This document shows, one piece after another, positions 36,354 to 47,564 of a stretch of DNA of 60,000 nt (positions are counted from its first letter, which is position 1; each line of letters opens with the position of its first letter). Origin of the DNA: Bolinopsis microptera (lineage: Eukaryota; Ctenophora; Tentaculata; Lobata; Bolinopsidae); assembly GCF_026151205.1 (NCBI RefSeq), contig NC_087072.1, forward strand, positions 5,940,084 to 6,000,083, written 5' to 3'. The notes under the pieces were generated by a model. That model made no database searches, was not told where the DNA came from, and worked only from the letters and a program-made list of their open reading frames with translations. Made by a program: the position numbers and the translations under genes.

Positions 36354-39300
36354 ATGATGTACCGCCAGAAGCTGAGTAAAGTTAAATGTGGACGATGTCA
36401 ACTTGTCATCCCACTCCGTCTGTGGAGAGAACATACCCTCCAACATGGATCTCTGAGGATTTTAAAGCTAGATAACTACCCGCCATCCTTTCTTGAACTT
36501 ACCAGACACTATTGCAGGTATTTCTGCTTTTTATCTCGCCCCGCCCTCTTATTCCAGTTTACAATCATCTTCTGAGTCTGTATTGTAGAGTTTTAATGCA
36601 GTGCAGCGTTATAATAATATGTTTATTCGTATTGCAGCTGTAAGTGGAAAATTAATTCTGACAAGTGGCATATTTAATATGTTATCGACAAGTACATATT
36701 ATGACTGAATAACTATATAATTAATAATTATGCACATCGTATTTCAGTATGTTAGAGAAAATAGACGACGCTGATAAAAAGTCCACCGCCCGTCTGACGA
36801 ATGCTTATGACACACTAAAAATGCTTTATTTCAAGGATTTTAAGGAATACTCGGAGGACAACTGCTACTCACCCGGCTACTCTCCCTCATTTGAGAAGAT
36901 GACTGAAGCTCTAGCTCCCAAGAACTACAACTACGCTTCCTGGGATTGTGGTAACTTAGTGATATTGTAAATTTATTTCGTAACTTAACCAGCAGCTACT
37001 CGGATGTAATTCGATCTGATTTTTTAAATGAATTATAATTAAATCGCTTGGTGGTTCCGCGATCAACACCAATCGATCAGGATAGTCAGTTTTCATCAGT
37101 TATGGGCAAACATGATAATGAAGGGACTGGAAAACAGCGTCGTGATATTTGACTGTGTACTCTTCGCTCTTTTAAGATAACAGATTATTACATTATAAAT
37201 CACAAATTTATTTGACCATGTAGTGAAAGTCGCACGTTAGTTTTAGTCGGACTTAGTAAACAGCCCCGATACGTGCGAGGGCAACACGTTAGGAGGGCGG
37301 CATCTAAACAACATGTTACAAACATGCAGGTGTGTGACTAACTAACATAAGTTTAGAGATCTTTGGATAATAATTCAAAATATGATATAGAATATAGATA
37401 TATAAAAACAAGGTTCGATGTTTTAGCTGCATGGTGCACCGGGTACGGTATATTGGTGTAAAGTAGGACAGTAAAATGACCTAATACATATTTAGCTTTC
37501 ATTTTAGACTTCACGTCTCCCGAAATAAAACTGCGAACAAAGTGAAACAAGGAACTAAGTGAACTGTAAAACCAAATTTTCGTCACGCATTGGACTTTAT
37601 CAAGGTTACACTGAAAAGGGGAGGTTTGATCTCTGAACCAGAGAGTGTGGTAATTGGGTTAGGAAAGTAAACATACATGCGACAAAGATCAGGGTTACCA
37701 TAAGGAAGAAAATTTCAGCAAAATTTATAGAAAAGAGTGTACACATACATGCGAGAAAAATCGGGTTACCAATAAGAAAAAATCACAACAGAGAACAGAG
37801 GATCCGAGAGATCTGAGGGTTGTAAACTTTTCTGTTGTGATTTTTTCTTATTGGTAACCCGATTTTTCTCGCATGTATGTGTACACTCTTTTCTATAAAT
37901 TTTGCTGAAATTTTCTTCCTTATGGTAACCCTGATCTTTGTCGCATGTATGTTTACTTTCCTAACCCAATTACCTAATACATATTAGCATATTGGACACT
38001 GTTCGCAGTTCGAACGAAGCTCTGCTGGGTAGTGGGTGAGTCAGTGTGGTAGCTCTGTCCAGTGTGCACTAAAACTGCAGTGCCAGTACGTGTACCTTGC
38101 TAACCATCCCGTTCAGTCTTCTAATTTGTTATCGATGATTTCAATTACGAGCCATGGGAATATTCTAACCAATTTTGCAGTGCAATTTGTTATCTGGAAT
38201 CAGCCGACGTTATTTTATATAATTGAGGGGTGTCTTCCCACTTCATTTAATTTAAACATGAGGGAAATTGTAAAACGAAAGCCAAAACCAGGGTCCAGGA
38301 GGCAACAGGAAACTGTGCTCGCCCAACATCTAAGAACCCGGAAAACCTATTTAGCAAGTTTATTAGGGGTTATTGGGGCTATATAACTACATTTAGCAGA
38401 TGCTAGAAGTATGAAACTTGTTGATGTAGGTGTGGTTGTGTAATCTTCTCTGGCGCCCACCTTTTAGATCGAAATTTCAAAAACATGTTTTATCCCTTTT
38501 AAAGCTGACCAAGAAGTGTTTCAGAGAGTAACACTGATCCTCCCGCTCCGTACAGTTTTGGGTTGAAGATAGAGCAACTGAATGAGAACATATTCCACTC
38601 GGAGGAGTTGATACAGGAGCTTAGACAAACCTTCTTTACCGCAGACCCTGTCACACCCGGTCTGTTTATCTGTAAATGTATCATCAGTTACCCTGTTTAA
38701 CTCACAGTTTACCTGTTTAAGATGACGTGTTAAAACAAATTATCCTAGCACGTAAAACTCATTGTCCGTCGTTAGAATTGAGATGTTTTGAATAACATTA
38801 GGTTCTGCAAGAGCCTACTGTAATTTACACAGTAACATTCCCCAGATCTGAGACAAGATGATGGTTCACTGTGGGGGTGTGCCATGTTTGAGGGTTTAAA
38901 AGGGAACACAGCCTCTCGGTACACTGCCAGTAACTACTGGTCCTATGTGAAGGAGATATTGGGAGGAGGCTCCTCCTTTCCCTCTCCTCACGATATCAGG
39001 TTCACATTAACTGATATTCATAAATGTTGTGAACACTCGCTTTTTTTTTAAACTTAGCACGTACATGTATTTTACATTCCCGGAGTATCTGTGATATAAT
39101 GCTTGTTGTTTACAGGCGTGCAATGAAGCGATCACTTCACAAGATAGATGTGAACCTGAAGCAGGGTCACGAAGAGCTGGGTCAGAGCAGGTGGAGTGGA
39201 GTTACCGGGTGTATGTGTATCTTTCAAACCATTCCTAGCCAAGACAACGGCCAATCAAGACCTTCCACTGCTACATCCCAGACCGAGACCTCTACTGGTC

Positions 39301-41528
39301 CGTTAAGTTAAATTCGCTGCTTTTTAGCATAATTGTTATTTTATTATATATTATTATATATTTATAACTTATACTAAAATGTGTGTTACACCTCATCCCC
39401 TGGCACTTTTCTAACTCGTCTTTATTGTCTATATACAATTTGGGTCGTCCTTCCATGCCGTAGTTAGTAGTTACAGCAATCTTCCCACTCAGATAATGTG
39501 AAAGATAGTTTGGGAATGTTACACGTGGCTAACATAGGCTCAGTGACCGCCATACTGTCACGTGAGGGGCTCCCCAAGAAGATAACTTACACTCACACAG
39601 CGGCGGACAAGGCGGAGAGAGAACGTGTTATTTCTAACGGGGCTGCTGTGTCTTCTTCCGGGCAGGTTAGTTACTTAGTAACATATTAGTAACCATCCAC
39701 AGAGTTACTCAGTAACCATTGAGTAAGTTAGTAACCACTTGAACAGAGCTTCTTAGTAACCAATCACATAGTCTCTTAGTAACCACTGCACTGATAGGAT
39801 TAATTTGCCATAAAGTAGCCAAATTATTTGAAAATAACTTATTTAAAGCCATATACTTTCACAATATTTACTATTGCTAAAACAGTTTGTGTTCAGGTAA
39901 ATTGTGTAACAACAGTGACACGAGCTCTTGGTTTCCATGGAGACGTCAGCTTGAGACATGCTCTATCTCAGAAATCTTATTGTAACTCCGTCCCTCTGTT
40001 TGAATCAGACGAGTTTCTTATCATTGGTAAGAGGAAATCAAGAAAAACTTAATTCCGATAATATTAATAATATTATGCTAACGAAATGGTCTGATAATGA
40101 TAAATTTAAACACTGATTATATTAAAATTACGACCTTATCAAAATTTCGTAGCTAATGCCACGTTCTGGAAGTACCTGGGTCCAACAGAAGCCTGCAACA
40201 TGTGCAAATCACTCCTGGCTCCTAGTCTTCGGAAACTTATACACATCTTTACTACACTTCCTAACGAAGTTCAGGTGGGTCAAATAGTCACACATTTCTA
40301 AACTTCCACAACGACAGGCCCGAGGGTTGTAATTATATCAGGTTATAATATTACTCCTGATAATGCGTGTTGGAAATGAGATTGTGATTGTTTGGCCAAA
40401 AAGTTTTGTTTTATTTTCTTCCCCGGTTGTCACTGTTGTAATACTGGGGTGTATACTCTATATGACTGATGGAAGATGATAATCAGGGTACTGCGATCAT
40501 ATAACAATATGTATAATGTTCTTTTATAATAAGCTATATTGTGCTGATGTTTGTAGCTTTCCTGTTGCTTTTCGCAATGGGCAGCTGACAATGAAGTTGA
40601 TGCTACCAAGTCATGGGTGCTAAAGTTGTGTTCCTGTCCAGGAGGAGGCCCTGTCAAACGCCTCAACCCTCGATTACGACGCTCTGGTATCTGACTTTGG
40701 GGACAATTCTCAGGATAGCTCTATGATTCCTGATAATGAAAGCGAGGTTTGATAATGATTACCTGCTAATTTTGCATGTTTTCTTCTCAAATCTCTTTGA
40801 AAATGATAAGTTGATAATGATTACCTGCTAATTTTTGCATGTTTCCTTCTCATATCTCTTTGAAAATGATAAGTTGAAAAGGGATGTTGATTTTAAATTA
40901 AGCGATAAAATAATAAAAAGAAAAATCATCAGTGTTTATAGCACCTTAACTTTTTCAGCGAATACCTCACTTTTTAATTGTTGTTACTGCGATTTATCAA
41001 TTTTATAGGGACAGCGTTTTAAACCTTAACAGTGTATCAGATTAATAAAAGTTACTCGTACAGTGCTAAGATGTGACTTGACATTAGTTATTAATTTTAC
41101 CTTGTCGAGTTTATATACGTGTATTTTTTTTTCTGGGCAATTCAGGATGCTCAGTTATTTTATGTCCAGCTCAATGTTTTACCTTCCTTTCTGGTTAAGT
41201 ATATGTGTTTGAGAGTGTTTTAATGTGCTGTAAAATCAATAGGATCATGATCCTCATATTCAGGCATGCATTCGTTAATTTAAGATTTTCGTAAATTTTC
41301 AAATATGTTTCATCTCATTAGAAGAACGTAATGCTGGTCAAGTTCAACTCGCTAATAAAAATGGCGACCTGCATGCTTGCAAAGAAATTCACCGAAGCAA
41401 ATGAAGACAAAGCAGACGGAGTGGAAGCTGGTGCTGGGAAGAGTCGTCAGAGTGGGTACAGAAGCAAACTGGAAGGCAGGATCTCTGAGGAGATTGAGGA
41501 TGACGAGGTTGAGATGATAAGGGGATGA
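36354..41528 (+). CDS. PP2D1: PP2C-like pseudophosphatase, PP2D1-type
   Basis: Exons: 36354-36517, 36748-36950, 38525-38659, 38846-38999, 39116-39297, 39493-39665, 39897-40026, 40153-40274, 40642-40746 and 41322-41528; phases agree throughout. The N-terminus has a C-x2-C...H...H motif (KCGRCQLVIPLRLWREHTLQH), as I recall in vertebrate PP2D1. PP2C landmarks follow: GCAMFEGLKGN (where active enzymes have DGHGG), SRWSGVTGCMC, LHVANIGSVTAIL (active enzymes have ANVGDSRAVL), ERERVISNGAAVSS, TRALGFHGDVS and DEFLIIANATFWKYL. The metal-binding Asp of DGHGG is Glu, and the Asp-Gly of the later DGLW-type motif is Ala-Thr, so catalysis is unlikely. The final exon shown ends in TGA at 41526 but has an internal donor-like site; the four exons at 42787-44145 may complete it. 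Confidence 0.8.
37649..37974. repeat. Foldback element: 144-bp inverted repeat in a PP2D1 intron
   Basis: Arms 37649-37792 and 37831-37974 are practically perfect reverse complements around a 38-base loop. It lies in the 1.6 kb intron between the second and third coding exons. The words CCTAATACATAT at about 37480 and 37973 recur on either side, but the spacing does not fit a simple target duplication. Confidence 0.92.
39666..39792. repeat. Degenerate TTAGTAACCA repeats in a PP2D1 intron
   Basis: Six or so copies of (C/T)TAGTAAC(CA), spaced about 20-35 bases, begin at the splice donor after 39665. Confidence 0.7.
40747..40877. repeat. Tandem duplication of about 65 bp in a PP2D1 intron
   Basis: Two adjacent copies of a unit starting near TTGATAATGATTACCTGCTA and ending AAAATGATAAG, differing by about three bases. 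Located directly after the exon ending at 40746. Confidence 0.9.
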
Positions 41529-42786
41529 TACCGTGATGAGACACTGCTTGTGGAGCTGTCCGGCATGTCCACAATATGACAGTGGAGCTTTGAACATATT
41601 TTATGCAGAGTCAAGTATTATCTCGAAGTCAAGTGCAGCTGTGATGAGAAACCGGTGGATATCCAGCGTTTAGTGAAGCAGGAACTCTACCATCCCCTCA
41701 TTCAAACTTCATTGGTTATCTATAAACTTTAGCATGTTTGTTGTTATCTTATTTTTCCTCATTATCTTATTTTTCCTCGCTGCCTGCATGTACGCGAAAT
41801 GGACTAATTTTCATTAATTCTTTGTAAGCCTGCTTGATTGGAATCTGTTTCTTTTCTAATATCACTTGCTGACGTGTTAATCTTTTTGGAAGCACGTTTT
41901 TGTCTCAAAAATCCGTATTCAGTTCATTTTCGCGGGGAATTTTAATGAATTAATGAATAGCCCTTTCTTTTCTTACTAGCTTTTGGTTAATTAGTATAGT
42001 GTGGTCATACATTTTTTTAATTTTAGCTTTTATCCTGGAGGCTTTTTCTTTTTTATCATAAAGCAGAGTTTCAGCTTAACAGCTCCAAAAAAAACTGCTT
42101 AAGTTCTAATGCACTCCTGCGCCAAAAATATGGGGGATATGATTTTCAGGGTTTTCCCCGTAATATGATATTTTTTCTTCTAACATGAAGAAATTTTATG
42201 GATTTCATGACACAATAAAGAATTGAAAGCACCAGTCACATTTTAATCCAGGCTTGTCTAGGGTACTTTTGGTGCAATTTTCTGCAGGCAGGATATTGTT
42301 TACTAAATATCTTCTTCATTGCTTAGCATAAAAGTCAAATGCAGTTATTATTTAAACTTGATTACTTTTTAAAACTCATTAAAGTTTCTCGGCCCCTCCC
42401 AAGTCTCTCCATGTTTACTCTTTACAGCCAAGAAAACCTTCCCCATTACTTGTATGTCACACTCCTCTCCTTGGCGCAGCGAGTAATATTGCTAGTGCCG
42501 TTTACTCTATTTCCTGGTGCATTGATAACATTTCAGAGAAATTATGTTAATATGTAAAATCTACAGTTTGGAAATATGGAAAATTATAGATTCGAAAATG
42601 ATTGGATGCTAGAATTTATTCATTTTGTTACGATTCTTTCAATATATTACAACAGATTCTATAACAATGAAAAGTACTCATCAATACGACCATTATTTAT
42701 ATAAACATTAAACATAAAGATAATTATTTCCAATGCAACCTGGCATATCATAATATTACGCAGCTCAACTTTGTGTTTCTAATAAA
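41529..42786. other. Non-coding stretch within or after the PP2D1-like gene
   Basis: AT-rich with T runs; short open frames only. It is an intron if the exons at 42787-44145 belong to the same gene, otherwise 3' UTR plus intergenic. Confidence 0.4.
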
Positions 42787-44145
42787 ATGATCTCTAATGA
42801 CAAAGTAACCGCTCCTCAGAGTCAAGCAGGAGATGAGATAAACTGGAGTGACATGTTTAACGATCCTATAGACAATCTTTCCGTGGATGATGTTTGTAAG
42901 ATGCTGAGTGACACCATGTCTGATTCTCTGGTGGACGCCGCCAGGCAGGCCGGGGCTGTGGGACCAATTTCTTGTGGGGTAATGTTACTTCAGGGTGCAC
43001 TAGAGTCTGTCAGGAGGCGGCTCTTCTATGAGCAAGCTATTCATGAACTGAAGAAAATGTAAGTTTTACTAGATTTTTTGATTGAAGATATTTTCAGCTA
43101 AAAATAGGAATTTAAGGATTTGTTTCTGCTCTTTTATTCACTGCTGACTTAGGTTCGACGATTTTGCGATGAGTGAAGCTTCTCTGATGAGCAGTTCAGC
43201 TGGTGATGCGGTCAGTGTTCTCTCTACAAGTTCTGGGGTTAATCTACTCCCTCCTTCCTTTGAAGCGCTAGATCAATACGAGTGAGTTTTACAGTACTCT
43301 TCCCCCCTCCTCCACTCCACCTCTCCCCCTCCCACCAGTGTCCATGTAACCCAACTCTTGGCCAAATTCCAATACCATGCCACTGCACGATACAACAATA
43401 CCATTCATTTTCTCGTTAATTTATCCGAACGACTCTCCGTAATGCTATGTAACCCAGTGTTCATAAGATGCAAATTGTGGCGAATAAGTCGCTAAAATTG
43501 GGTATAGTATTACCTCGACAACCCACAATTGAACTAACATAGTTCACCTTAACCCCAAACTTAATTATCCTCCTCTGAAATATAATTAACAATTGTAATC
43601 TGTTGCAGACCTTCTCTCCAATCACCCACTGACATGGTGTCGCACCAGATCTCTACAATAGTTGGTAAACCACCTTCTATAATCCAGCCCGACATTGCTG
43701 AACACATGACTTTAGATCCGGGAAGTCTGGTCTTTAAGGATTCCCTTGGGGTTTTGAAACTTACTAGAAACATCGAGAAGCTCAAATATAAGAATGTAAG
43801 TAATTTCATCGCCCTAAGATTATTAAATTCGATTCACTAGTTAAGTGTGATCAGAATGAACCTGTAGATTCTAGATACATCCTCTGTAAGTTTTACTGCA
43901 TATGACACTAAAGTTGGAGTGAATTAGGCTAGAATGTAATTCATTTGTTTCAGCTCAACCTGGACGCACTAAGACTAGAAGATGTTGACGATGCATCGCT
44001 CACTAAACAAGAGCAACGTGATATGATCAGAGACATGGTTGCCATGGCAATTCATCAGAACACCACTCCAGATCCAGAGGCAGAGGGAGACTCAGCTCAG
44101 CCAATCACTCCAACAGCAACTGTCTTGCCCACAGCTGTGTCCTGA
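42787..44145 (+). CDS. Four-exon protein, probably the C-terminal part of the PP2D1-like gene
   Basis: Exons 42787-43058, 43153-43281, 43609-43795 and 43954-44145; phases fit (2, 2, 0) and the stop is TGA at 44143-44145. The first exon has SDSLVDAARQAGAVGPISCG, which resembles the last helix and strand of PP2C domains (LV.AAL.AGS.DNI.VMV), the part still missing from the upstream gene. The rest is acidic and unstructured-looking, without a recognised domain. Two readings are possible: an independent gene starting at the ATG at 42787, or a continuation, in which an acceptor (CGCAG) at about 42763 joins a phase-1 donor inside the 41322-41528 exon. I favour the second because of the PP2C-like tail. 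Confidence 0.65.
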
Positions 44146-46455
44146 ACACTCCGCTCTGTGGGTCTCAATCAGCAGTGTGTGTGAGAAAACACCATTGTCG
44201 CGGTCGGAAGTACAACTCATGTTCTTGTGGAAGGTCGACATATTGTGGAGAGTTGCTTATTACTATTAGATAGGGTTTTAAGAAGCAGCATTATTATGTG
44301 TTTACCGGGCTGTATGTGCATAGCACGCCGATATAATTATACTGGCATTTCTTTAATCGCCATCATCGTGCTTATCATATCTTTATCGTTTCTTAATCGG
44401 CAGCAATTTCAATTCCATCAGTTTATCATACCTGCTTGAGGACAGAGACGGCAAATCGTATGATAATAACCTCTGTTGTGTACTGACTACTGAGTATGTA
44501 CTGATTTATTGCACGCTTGCCGGCACTATGTCTCTAAGAGGTACTTGTCAAGCAATCAATTTAAAAGCGTCTTTGTACTCTCGACTCCCCTAAACATTTC
44601 ACTAATAATCTATTGCTGTCATGTTAACTAACACGATTTTAAGAAAATGGTGTTGTGGTAACTTTTAAAGATCTGTTTTCTTTTTCTTCCAATAGTTACT
44701 GGCGCGGCAAAACTGGTCTAAAGGATCCATTCAATGATTATCAAATGTTAGTTTTCAGTGCTTGTTATGTAAATTCAAGCAAATAATATGACCCGATTGC
44801 CATAAATTGATTCTGTAGAAGTTATAAATTTGTATGGACTATGGGGCCAATCCGATGTCGTCAAGTCAAAATATTTAATCACAAACATCCTTTAAGAACC
44901 TTTCGGATGATTCTGTTCGATATTCTAGAAAAATCTCCTTCAATCTTTGAGGCTTGAAATGAGCCTATCATTGTATTTTTGGTCAGCCATAACGTGGGAG
45001 GCGCTGTATTCTCAATATTTGTGGCACGTTATATCTCACCGTTTAGAGTGGCTCAGACTTCAGCGTATGTGTTTGGTATATAATGATTACAGTAAGTACT
45101 ATGAAGGTAAACCAATGATATTAGATTGTCAAATAAACCATCTCAAGACGTGTCAGGTTTTTTTACTAACATTGTGGCGCAACTAGCCCCCATGATTTGT
45201 TAATAAAGTTAATTAAATAATTAGTATTCGATCATACTGGTAATAGCTCGTTAATAGGCAAATGGCAAGATAGGGACAAGACTAGATGTGGGCCGCGCCA
45301 CAAATACCGAGAATACATCTGGTTAATAAACGTGGGTACACGCTGAACAAACGGCACGCGCGGCAGCCGAATCAATTGATCATGTAGACAGAAGCGCAAA
45401 AATTGTTATGGCAACGTACCTATTAAACGACAATTAAAAACAATCGAGTGACCTGAGAAACCAAAATAGACACCTATTTCTTCATTTTAAACCAGGAAGA
45501 AACATCATATCCTTTTTCACTAATAATCTCTGCGCTCTAACAGCCATTATCTGTGTCCTTTTAAACACTCAATCATGTTAATAGTGGTTTTTTTAGCACT
45601 CTAAGATCCTAGTTGTGACTTGTGTCATTTGTGAGAAATTTAAAATGTGGCTGCTAGTTATGTACGTCGATTGACTCTCTCCACGATAAAATTCAATTCC
45701 AAGTTTTTTCAAGTTCATACTGTGTTCACGTTCACACTAATTGAGTAATTGGGTATACCGTAGACGAATAATTAATGAAATGGGGAAGAATCGAAGTTCA
45801 GTCTTTGCTCTTGCCAATTGAATATAAATTGGTGTGTACTTGGTAGATTTTACTGTAACCAAGATGTAGCTAACTTCAGCAAATTTCAACTTCTACTACT
45901 GGTTCCAACTGCAAATAAAAGGGGCCCTCTAATAAAAATCTCGAAGTTCGAGTGTGTATTATAGTGATTATATAAATATTAAAGCACGCTCGGAAGTTGG
46001 CTAGTAAGATTGAGCTTATATTATGAGAATTTCGTGGTGAACTAAGGAACGTTAAAATATTCTAGATAAGACCTTTAAATTGTTTACATTCTATAAGACC
46101 TTTAAATTGTTGCTTGTCGGTATTACTATTGTAGTTATATCCCTTAGATAGCAACTTTGAGCTTATAATGTATCTTTGTTCATGTTTGTATGAGATTGTG
46201 ATCTGGTGGTAACTTCAACGAGACCGGAAAAGCATATATACTCAGTACTACAAATGCAGAATCATTGACATCATCAACCAAGTTATCTGCATGATAGTAA
46301 AATGTTAAATTATTATTGGTAAACTGTACCAAACACGATTCAAATTATTAAAATAACAAATAACGTGTGAAAAAGTGAATACGACACAAAATGAAATCTT
46401 AAAATTTTGCAAGAGTGAAGGCCGGGGGTTCTGTATATTATGTGATATCGTGTCG
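44146..46455. other. 3' UTR and intergenic, no further gene recognised
   Basis: AT-rich. Scattered short frames (for example 44947-45186) have no domain and no splice context. Confidence 0.5.
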
Positions 46456-46735
46456 GGATGATGATTAATCACTCTACACTCGACTGTCACGTGACTTTTT
46501 CAACCCGTTCTCTGTTCTCTAGCTGGTCCTGAAGTTAAAAGACTTTTCGAAACCCCAACTCTCTAATCTGATCCAAACCCTAACTCTAACCCAATCCTTA
46601 ACAAAAACATACGCTGAAACCCTGACCCTAACGAGAAATTAGACTAACTTCCTTATATACGATCATATCACGTGATCGAGACAGTTTTTCGCCAATATCT
46701 CTTTAGGGCAGCGTTTTAACTCTATGTCATGGGGG
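46456..46735. repeat. 280-bp direct repeat, left copy
   Basis: Starts GGATGATGATTAATCACTCT and ends near TATGTCATGGGGG. A second copy in the same orientation lies at 52086-52362, about 5.6 kb away, with many substitutions and small indels. It holds several CCCTAAC-like words but no tandem telomere array. The Penelope-like element lies between the copies. Confidence 0.8.
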
Positions 46736-47564
46736 AGGGGTGATTTGGAATCAGCGTCCGAAAATACATTGATTGAAGTTGGTTTTAACTGTGGGGGCCA
46801 TTTAGAACAATCTCGAAGATCATGATCTTCGAGATCTGATCGATCAGCTGTAGAGTGATTTAACACTAACCAGAACCTTGAACCTACAAGTTTTGTTGTA
46901 ACGGGAAATTACTTGTAGGTTTATAACCTACCAATACAAAACGCGCGCCGAGTTGGACTCCCCAGGAAACCTTACCGTTAGGGGCCTAACTTTGGAATCT
47001 AAGTAAACTATAGGTAAAAATATAATATTAATCATAAGCTAAAATGTACTAATCTTTGTATTCTAAATGGGGAAAAAAGAAGAAACATTGTCAGGCAGTC
47101 GAGAAAATTGTCAGTCAGGCTATATGGCAGCTTTGCAGATGTTGTGACTATGCTAGTAGTGGTCCCAGGCTTGCGACTGGAATTGCGGTGTTAAATCGAT
47201 TTAATGGTACCAACGATCCACCTCCCACTTGTTGTTTGGTACTTAGCATTAATAGTGTTAGCTGTAGCCATTTATAGCAAGAATCTTAAAACTAAAGGGG
47301 ATGACAAGGAAAAGAGGAAGGAAAAAGAATAACGGGACAAACAATTAATTAAAGTATTTATAGGAGCATAAGATATTGTAATTACAAGCTTCAAAAATAA
47401 ATCACTGACTAAAACTTCTAATTAAAATGACACTTGGTACGCTCGCCCATTTTCACTGGTCAGTCTGAACTTCGGTTTAGCACGTTGTACACTTATTCAC
47501 CTAAGATTCAGAATTTGTTCAGTTTAGCAGAGTTAGTACCCGTGTTTCAATAAATCAAAAGATA
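46736..47564. other. Repeat-derived sequence 3' of the Penelope-like element
   Basis: Contains a 24-bp palindrome (46811-46834, TCTCGAAGATCATGATCTTC and so on) and a TTGTAGGTTTATAACCTACC motif at about 46911-46931 that recurs near 51232 and, inverted, near 51330. No host gene seen. Confidence 0.55.

Noticed and set aside
46540-46640. CCCTAA-like words suggesting telomeric sequence (also at 52180-52230)
   Set aside because: They are irregular and spaced by unrelated bases within the 280-bp direct repeat; there is no tandem array.
47056-47277. 73-codon + strand frame
   Set aside because: No domain, no splice context, and it lies in repeat-derived sequence.
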